This document shows, in pieces, positions 37,618 to 42,755 of a stretch of DNA of 42,755 nt. The notes beneath the pieces are model-generated. The model had not been told where the DNA came from. It did no database searches and saw nothing but the letters and a program-made list of their open reading frames with translations. The position numbers and the translations under genes are program-made. Source of the DNA: Clostridia bacterium (GTDB taxonomy: Bacteria; Bacillota; Clostridia; Monoglobales; Firm-18); assembly GCA_017397315.1 (NCBI GenBank), contig JAFQJA010000021.1, positions 1-42,755 on the forward strand, given 5' to 3'. How positions within the stretch are numbered: the stretch's first letter is position 1; each line of letters starts with the position of its first letter.

Positions 37618-38411
37618 TATCCCAAAATTCCTTTCCTAATAATTTTTTTCGGACATTTTTCAGCACACAGTCCGCAATTCGTGCACTTGTCATAATCTAT
37701 TTCCGCAAGGTTGTTTTCTACCAAAATAGCTCCGGCAGAACAGTTCTTTTCGCAGATTTTGCAACCAATACAACCTGACGAACATTTATCTTTCATTTCC
37801 GCACCTTTGTTTTTTGATGCGCAACTTACATAATATTTCGCAGTTTTAGGTATTAATACTATAACATTTTTAGGACAAACAGCCGTGCATTTCCCGCAAC
37901 CTGTGCACTTGTCGGGGTTAACATTTGCCACTCCGTCTTCGATGGCTATTGCATCAAAAGGACAAATTTTCGCACAGTTTCCAAGCCCTAAACATCCATA
38001 AGCACACGCTTTGAAACCACCGCCAAGTCTTGCAGCTGCATCACAGTCGCAAATGCCCTCATATATGTATCTGTTTTTTGCACACTCTGTTGTTCCAAAA
38101 CACAAAACTTTTGCAACCTTATGTTCTTTTCCTTGTGCTTTAACGCCAATCAGTTCGCTTATTTTTTTTATTACTTCATTACCGCAAACAACACAGGCGT
38201 CAACAGGTGCATTGCCTTCCACAACAGCAGTTGCATAAGCACCGCATCCAGCATAACCGCATCCTCCGCAGTTTGCCCCGGGAAGTAATTCGTTTATCTG
38301 TTCAATTCTTTCGTCAACCTCTACTGTCAGATATTTAGAAGCAACAGCCAACAACAGACCGCACAAAAGTCCAATTCCGCCTAATGTAATTCCTGCATAA
38401 AGTATTATCAT
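37617..38411 (-). CDS. rnfB: Rnf complex subunit RnfB
   Basis: Entry point for electrons from reduced ferredoxin. The 264-residue protein has an N-terminal membrane helix (about 5-24), the [4Fe-4S] domain with C48, C51, C56 (NCGGCGYAGC) and C73, and several ferredoxin-type clusters from residue 135 on: CxxxxxC-rich GLGNCAKICPFDAIAI, CTGCGKCTAVCP, CIGCKICEKNC and CTNCGLCAEKCP. Up to six clusters are possible. It is the last gene of the rnfCDGEAB order, as in Acetobacterium and Clostridium. Confidence 0.96.
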   Translation of the reverse strand: MIILYAGITLGGIGLLCGLLLAVASKYLTVEVDERIEQINELLPGANCGGCGYAGCGAYATAVVEGNAPVDACVVCGNEVIKKISELIGVKAQGKEHKVAKVLCFGTTECAKNRYIYEGICDCDAAARLGGGFKACAYGCLGLGNCAKICPFDAIAIEDGVANVNPDKCTGCGKCTAVCPKNVIVLIPKTAKYYVSCASKNKGAEMKDKCSSGCIGCKICEKNCSAGAILVENNLAEIDYDKCTNCGLCAEKCPKKIIRKGILG

Positions 38412-38429
38412 TACAACTGTTCCTCCCGT

Positions 38430-39017
38430 CTAAAAAGATAATCCTGAAAAGCCCAGAAATGCCATAGCCACCAAACCGGCAGATACAAGAGCAATGGGAG
38501 TTCCTTGTAAAAATTCAGGAATGTCGCTTGTTTCCAGTCGCTCCCTCACTCCTGCAAACAAAACAATGGCCAAAGTAAAACCTACTGCCGAAAAGCAACC
38601 GAACAGTACCGACTGCAAAAGATTAAAGCCGTTGTCAATATTAAGTATTGCTGCACCAAGAACAGCACAGTTTGTTGTTATTAACGGCAAATAGATGCCA
38701 AGAGCCGAATACAGAGCGGGTGTAATTTTCTGCAAAAACATTTCAACCAACTGCACAATAGCAGCAATAATTAAAATAAAGGCAATAGTTTTTAAGTATT
38801 CAAGTCCAAGTGTTACTAAAAGATACTTGTAAACCAGATATGTAGCAAGGGAGGATATGGTCATGACAAATATAACTGCCATACCCATACCAAATGCGGT
38901 TTCTGTCTTTTTAGAAACCCCGAGGAAAGGACATATACCCATAAATTTTACAAGAACAAAATTCTCAACAAAGATAGCGGTAATAGCCAACACAAAGATA
39001 TTAGCATCTTTAAGCAT
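38430..39017 (-). CDS. rnfA: Rnf complex subunit RnfA
   Basis: An integral membrane subunit of 195 residues with six helices, which with RnfE binds a membrane [2Fe-2S] cluster. Conserved FVENFVLVKFMGICPFLGVS (residues 16-35) holds one Cys ligand and TTNCAVLGA the second. The ATG at 39017 is chosen because GGGAGG lies 8 bases upstream; it overlaps the rnfE stop by 8 bases. Confidence 0.95.
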   Translation of the reverse strand: MLKDANIFVLAITAIFVENFVLVKFMGICPFLGVSKKTETAFGMGMAVIFVMTISSLATYLVYKYLLVTLGLEYLKTIAFILIIAAIVQLVEMFLQKITPALYSALGIYLPLITTNCAVLGAAILNIDNGFNLLQSVLFGCFSAVGFTLAIVLFAGVRERLETSDIPEFLQGTPIALVSAGLVAMAFLGFSGLSF

Positions 39018-39612
39018 TTCTCTTACCTCCCTTTGCAATAACATTTACAACTGCAATTACTACACCAAGTATGATAAATGCACCGGGTGGCATAACAGCC
39101 ATAATAACCGGCTCGTAGTTTGCACCGAATAAAGATATACCCAAAAATGTACCGTTCCCAAGTATTTCCCTTACTGCAGAAATAATAACCAACGCAATCG
39201 TAAAACCCAGTCCCATACCAAGACCGTCTAAAACACTTGGGAAAACTCCATTTTTAGAAGCAAACATTTCTGCTCTTGCAAGTATAATACAGTTAACAAC
39301 TATAAGTGGTATAAAAATGCCAAGAGAATTTGAAACAGATGGCACATACGCTTTTAACACCATATCTACAATGGTAACAAAACCCGCAATGATGACAATG
39401 TATGACGCTATTCTGATTTTTTGCGGGACTATTTTCCTTAAAAGAGAAATAAGCAGATTTGACATAACAAGCACTGCCGTTGTGGACAAACCCATACCTA
39501 TTCCGTTCACAACAGTGGTAGTTACCGCCAAAGTTGCACACATACCAAGAAGTTGAAACAAAACAGGATTTTGCTCGATAAGACCTGCGGTGAAAATTTT
39601 AAATTTATTCAT
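39010..39612 (-). CDS. rnfE: Rnf complex subunit RnfE
   Basis: A 200-residue membrane subunit with six helices, paralogous to RnfA and inserted with inverted topology. It shows GLIEQNPVLFQLLGMCATLAV (read in two parts) near the start and IVVNCIILARAE near the centre, each with a conserved Cys for the shared [2Fe-2S] cluster. Its start directly abuts the rnfG stop codon. Confidence 0.95.
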   Translation of the reverse strand: MNKFKIFTAGLIEQNPVLFQLLGMCATLAVTTTVVNGIGMGLSTTAVLVMSNLLISLLRKIVPQKIRIASYIVIIAGFVTIVDMVLKAYVPSVSNSLGIFIPLIVVNCIILARAEMFASKNGVFPSVLDGLGMGLGFTIALVIISAVREILGNGTFLGISLFGANYEPVIMAVMPPGAFIILGVVIAVVNVIAKGGKRNA

Positions 39613-40137
39613 TTATTTCACCACACCTTTCAAAATAATACCAACTTCTTTTATGGCTTCGGAAACACCAAGTTTAACAGCATTTGTAGTAACTGTGGCA
39701 CCTGTTATTGCCGTGATTTCCGTATTGTTGTTTTTAAACTGCTCTAAAAACTTCTGTTCTTTGGCTTTTGCACCAAGTCCCGCAGTTTCACTCATATCCA
39801 TAACAGAAACGCCCGTAACAACACCCTCCTGATTTAAACCAATCATAAGACTGATTGTTCCGCCGTACCCTTTCGGAACTGCGGTAACCGCAAAGCCACG
39901 ACCTTCTGTTGTAGGATATTCCGCAATACTTTCAATATATCGTGAAGACTGCACTTCATATATTATTTCGTCGCCTGTAATATCGCCTGATAAAACTTCC
40001 TTAATTGACTGCAACCTCGTCTGTTGTGCCAGTTGTTCTATAACAGGCTCCGTAACACTGTTAACCAAGCCAAGAAGCAAACCCATAATCAGTGTAATGG
40101 CACAAAGTATCCCGCCGTATTTCACAAACAACTTCAT
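39613..40137 (-). CDS. rnfG: Rnf complex subunit RnfG
   Basis: A 174-residue subunit with one N-terminal membrane helix (about 7-26) and an external FMN-binding domain. The motif TGATVT at 145-150 holds the Thr that carries covalent FMN in this family. Further conserved: GYGGTISLMIG and MSETAGLGAK. It overlaps rnfD by four bases (ATGA). A flavin transferase (ApbE) is needed for maturation and is not in this window. Confidence 0.95.
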   Translation of the reverse strand: MKLFVKYGGILCAITLIMGLLLGLVNSVTEPVIEQLAQQTRLQSIKEVLSGDITGDEIIYEVQSSRYIESIAEYPTTEGRGFAVTAVPKGYGGTISLMIGLNQEGVVTGVSVMDMSETAGLGAKAKEQKFLEQFKNNNTEITAITGATVTTNAVKLGVSEAIKEVGIILKGVVK

Positions 40138-41105
40138 TGTGCTTTCCTCCTTCCGAACTTCCTGGGAGGAGTAATTTTATCAATAAGAGGAGTTGCTACA
40201 TTCATAAGAAGTATTGCATAAGATACGCCCTCCGGATAGCCACCCCATTTTCTTATAATAAACACCAATATTCCGCAACCTATTGCATATATGTACTGTC
40301 CAAGACTTGTCATAGGAGAAGTTGTGTAATCAGTCGCCATAAATATTGCACCTAAAAACAAACTTCCGCTTAATATTGAAAAGAGAAAATCACCTGTGAA
40401 AAGACCATTGTTTCCGCCGAAAGCGTAAGACAAAAGCCCTGTAACGCCGATAAATACAACAGGTATTCTCCAAGAAATTACTTTTCTTATAAGAAGATAT
40501 ACAAATCCTATAATTAATGCAATAGCAGAGACTTCGCCTATACACCCCGAAACATTACCCAAAAACAATTCCATATATGTAGGGATTTCGCCCTCAAGTC
40601 CGTTTTTGATAATACTAAGGGCTGTAGGTGAAGTAACCGCATCAATTTTTGATATTAACGGCACTTTTGCAAACGGCGAGACAAAAGCAATCATACGGGT
40701 TGGCCATGACGCCATTAAAAAAACTCGTGCCGCAAGAGCAGGGTTAACAATGTTCTGTCCCAATCCGCCAAAAAAGGCTTTAACTATAATCATCATAAAA
40801 AACGAACCTGCAATACACATCCATAAAGGTGCAGTAGGTGGCAAGTTAAACCCAAGCATAATGCCTGACACAACAGCACTTAAATCTCCGATTGTAGTTG
40901 GAAGTTTCATTAACTTTGTCCACAAATATTCAAACAGTACGGCAGAAATGGTACAAGTTGCAACAACAAGCACTGCTCTGTATCCAAAAACATAAGCACC
41001 CACGATTAATGCAGGCATAAGTGCAATAATTACATCTAACATTATAACATTCGTGTCATTTTTTGTACTTATATGGGGAGGTGCTGAAACTTTTAATAAA
41101 TTCAT
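40134..41105 (-). CDS. rnfD: Rnf complex subunit RnfD
   Basis: A 323-residue membrane subunit with nine or ten helices and a covalently bound FMN, part of the ion path. It has KVSAPPHI at the start, FGGLGQNIVNPALAARVFL (112-130), the likely flavin-attachment region DAVTSPTAL (155-163) and the end YPEGVSYAILLMN. The ATG at 41105 overlaps the rnfC stop as TAATG; a 35-codon upstream extension lies entirely inside rnfC and is discarded. Confidence 0.94.
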   Translation of the reverse strand: MNLLKVSAPPHISTKNDTNVIMLDVIIALMPALIVGAYVFGYRAVLVVATCTISAVLFEYLWTKLMKLPTTIGDLSAVVSGIMLGFNLPPTAPLWMCIAGSFFMMIIVKAFFGGLGQNIVNPALAARVFLMASWPTRMIAFVSPFAKVPLISKIDAVTSPTALSIIKNGLEGEIPTYMELFLGNVSGCIGEVSAIALIIGFVYLLIRKVISWRIPVVFIGVTGLLSYAFGGNNGLFTGDFLFSILSGSLFLGAIFMATDYTTSPMTSLGQYIYAIGCGILVFIIRKWGGYPEGVSYAILLMNVATPLIDKITPPRKFGRRKAQ

Positions 41106-42424
41106 TATTTTTTTCCCGCCTTCCCGATTTTCAATTTGGAAACTCTTATATACTGCAACGGATTTTGATGTCCGGGGCACAAATAAGAACACGCACCGCA
41201 CTCTATACAATCCATTACATTTAACTCTTTCATTTTGTCAATGTCATCTTTTTTGCCATACGCACCAAGCAAAAAAGGCTGTAAAAACATAGGACATGCT
41301 TCCACACATTTTCCGCATCTCATACATTTGCTTGAAGCAGTCTCAATAAGTGCATCGTCGGTGAAAGATAAAATGGCTCCCGTTCCCTTGATAATGGGGA
41401 CATCTGTATTGGAAACAGCCGTTCCCATCATAGGTCCGCCAAGTATTATTTTTGAGGGGTCCTTTTTAAACCCTCCTGCACATTCAATTACAAAACTTAT
41501 AGGTGTGCCTATCCTCACCTTGTAATTTTTGTTATTTTCTATGGCATCTCCGCCCACTGTAACAATTCTGCTTATAAGAGGCATACCTGTAGTAACTGCA
41601 GTGGCAATAGCATTTGCTGTATCTGTATTAATAACAACACATCCTACGCTTGAAGGCAATCCGCCTGACAAAACAGTTCTTCCCGTTACCGCCTTGATAA
41701 TATGTTTTTCAGAGCCTTGGGGATACTTTGTTTTAAGAGGCACCACCGTAATCCCGTCATACTCTTGTGCAAAGGTTTTCATAATTTCTATAGCATCGGG
41801 TTTGTTGTCCTCTATTGCGACATACCCTGTTGTTACTCCCAAGGCTTTCATTGCAATTTTAAGACCATCAAGCACACCTTTAGTGTTTTCCACAAGCACT
41901 CTATGGTCAGAAGTAAGGTACGGTTCACACTCTGCACCGTTTACAATTACGCAGTCAACTTCGCCGTCTTTAGGAGGCATAAGTTTTATGTAAGTGGGGA
42001 AAGTTGCACCGCCCATACCTACGATACCTGCTTCTTTTACAATTTCAACTATTTCCGCAGGGGTTAGCTGTTCCAGAGGTTTGTTTGGCTTAATACTTTC
42101 GTGAGTTGTGTACTGTCCGTCATTTTCCACAACTACCGTCATTACTTCCGTTCCGTTTGGATGAGGATATGGTTTAACAGCCGTAACTGTGCCTGAAACG
42201 GACGAATGAATGTTTGAAGAAACAAATCCTCCTGCCTTTGCTATCACCTGTCCGCAAAAGACTTTATCACCCACATTCACAACCGCTTCTGCAAAAGCAC
42301 CTATATGTTGGGACAAAGGGTAAAACATTTCTTTTGCTCCATCTAATACTTCTATCGGAATATCTTTTGAATACTGTTTGTTATACGGGGGATGGATCCC
42401 GCCCTTAAATGTTTTCCCACGCAA
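41105..42424 (-). CDS. rnfC: Rnf complex subunit RnfC
   Basis: NADH/NAD+ site of the Rnf complex. The 439-residue protein has the glycine-rich loop GMGGATFP (136-143) and NGAECEPY (162-169) of the Nqo1-like fold. Two [4Fe-4S] motifs lie near the C terminus: C367, C370, C373, C377, and C406, C409, C412, C416. The TTG at 42424 is chosen because AAAGGAGG ends 8 bases upstream; the 52 codons before it overlap the promoter. First gene of the rnf operon. Confidence 0.95.
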   Translation of the reverse strand: MRGKTFKGGIHPPYNKQYSKDIPIEVLDGAKEMFYPLSQHIGAFAEAVVNVGDKVFCGQVIAKAGGFVSSNIHSSVSGTVTAVKPYPHPNGTEVMTVVVENDGQYTTHESIKPNKPLEQLTPAEIVEIVKEAGIVGMGGATFPTYIKLMPPKDGEVDCVIVNGAECEPYLTSDHRVLVENTKGVLDGLKIAMKALGVTTGYVAIEDNKPDAIEIMKTFAQEYDGITVVPLKTKYPQGSEKHIIKAVTGRTVLSGGLPSSVGCVVINTDTANAIATAVTTGMPLISRIVTVGGDAIENNKNYKVRIGTPISFVIECAGGFKKDPSKIILGGPMMGTAVSNTDVPIIKGTGAILSFTDDALIETASSKCMRCGKCVEACPMFLQPFLLGAYGKKDDIDKMKELNVMDCIECGACSYLCPGHQNPLQYIRVSKLKIGKAGKK

Positions 42425-42461
42425 AAAGGACACCTCCTTTATGTAAAATACAGTTATAAAT

Positions 42462-42490
42462 ATTATACTATATTTTTTTTTAAAAAACAA
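42462..42490 (-). promoter_or_regulatory. Promoter of the rnf operon
   Basis: On the minus strand TTGTTT (42485-42490), 17-base spacer, TATAAT (42462-42467). The gap also holds a TATAAT on the plus strand (42533-42538) for the divergent MecA-like gene. Confidence 0.7.
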
Positions 42491-42554
42491 CAGTCTTTTC
42501 AAATTTCTCTTTTCAAACTGCATATACTGTAGTATAATGTAGGGAGGGATATAT

Positions 42555-42755
42555 ATGAAGGTCGAAAAACTTTCGTACAACAGAGTAAAAATAACCCTTA
42601 CATACGATGAAATGTCAGATTACGGAATAGACTGTAACGAGTTTTGCCGTAATTACGATCTGGCTTATGATTTTATTGATTATTTAGTCAACGATACCGA
42701 CAATAACCTTGATTTCTTAAAAGGAGACTGCAAATTAAAGGTGGAAATACAAAAG
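42555..42755 (+). CDS. MecA-like adaptor protein, 5' part only
   Basis: The frame begins with ATG at 42555 after AGGGAGGG (42541-42548) and runs off the right edge; 67 residues are visible. The pattern (VEKLSYNRVKITLTYDEMSD, GIDCNEFC, then an acidic helix and KLKVEIQK) fits the N-terminal domain of MecA, the adaptor that brings substrates to ClpC protease in Firmicutes. Identity is low and the C-terminal domain is missing from the window, so the call is tentative. It is divergent from rnfC. Confidence 0.55.
   Translation, partial: MKVEKLSYNRVKITLTYDEMSDYGIDCNEFCRNYDLAYDFIDYLVNDTDNNLDFLKGDCKLKVEIQK

Noticed and set aside
41529-41993. 154-codon frame antisense to rnfC
   Set aside because: Hydrophobic low-complexity translation that follows from rnfC codon usage; no start signals.
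42425-42580. N-terminal 52-codon extension of rnfC
   Set aside because: It covers the -10 and -35 boxes and has no ribosome site; the TTG at 42424 has AAAGGAGG and gives the usual RnfC length.

Overview
The window is an A+T-rich stretch of a strictly anaerobic, fermentative Firmicute, most likely class Clostridia. The evidence is: consensus sigma-A promoters and strong GGAGG ribosome sites; frequent GTG and TTG starts; an S-layer-homology protein; a complete Rnf complex in the order C-D-G-E-A-B; AdhE; two [FeFe]-hydrogenase maturases; and a one-chain glycyl-tRNA synthetase. I cannot name a genus. No gene here looks like antibiotic resistance, virulence or an intact prophage.

Layout. 1-4.8 kb: tRNA-Pro, a YkvI-type membrane protein, glyS with an unknown membrane protein, an FtsB/DivIC-like septum protein, an S1-domain protein and tRNA-Leu. 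4.8-7.7 kb: an AraC-type regulator divergent from a PfkB sugar kinase, then a FabG-like reductase. 7.9-13.1 kb: hydG-hydF, then murA, a YycJ-like metallo-hydrolase and rlmH. 13.1-14.1 kb: a small phage-like pair (XRE repressor and sigma-region-4-like protein) with palindromes in its divergent promoters. 14.2-18.9 kb: a GT2 glycosyltransferase with a DUF1015 protein, a secreted CBM9-like/SLH protein and a second, apparently cytosolic, CBM9-like protein. 19.1-22.5 kb: adhE and a phosphotransferase.

22.5-32.2 kb, minus strand: the whole F-type ATP synthase operon (I-B-E-F-H-A-G-D-C) behind a degenerate E2-like acyltransferase, a Dus enzyme and a Ppx/GppA phosphatase. 32.2-35.2 kb: guaB, a 49-residue small ORF and an orphan MsmX/UgpC-type ABC ATPase. 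35.2-42.4 kb, minus strand: the rnfCDGEAB operon running into an Lrp/AsnC regulator, an aminotransferase and a pseudouridine synthase. A MecA-like gene runs off the right edge.

How the genes fit together. Rnf couples ferredoxin oxidation by NAD+ to ion export, and the ATP synthase uses that ion gradient. AdhE and the hydrogenase (only its maturases lie here) dispose of reductant. The c subunit keeps most of a Na+-type site but has Glu where Na+ enzymes usually have Gln, and the epsilon subunit lacks its regulatory C-terminal domain.

The least ordinary material is non-coding. A 273-bp element with TA flanks and terminal inverted repeats sits between atpG and atpD and contributes to the atpG stop codon. 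A 68-bp copy of one of its ends forms nearly the whole predicted 5' leader of the reductase gene at 7.0-7.7 kb. A second palindromic family (core CGGCGTCTTC...GAAGACGCCG) occurs three times between genes.
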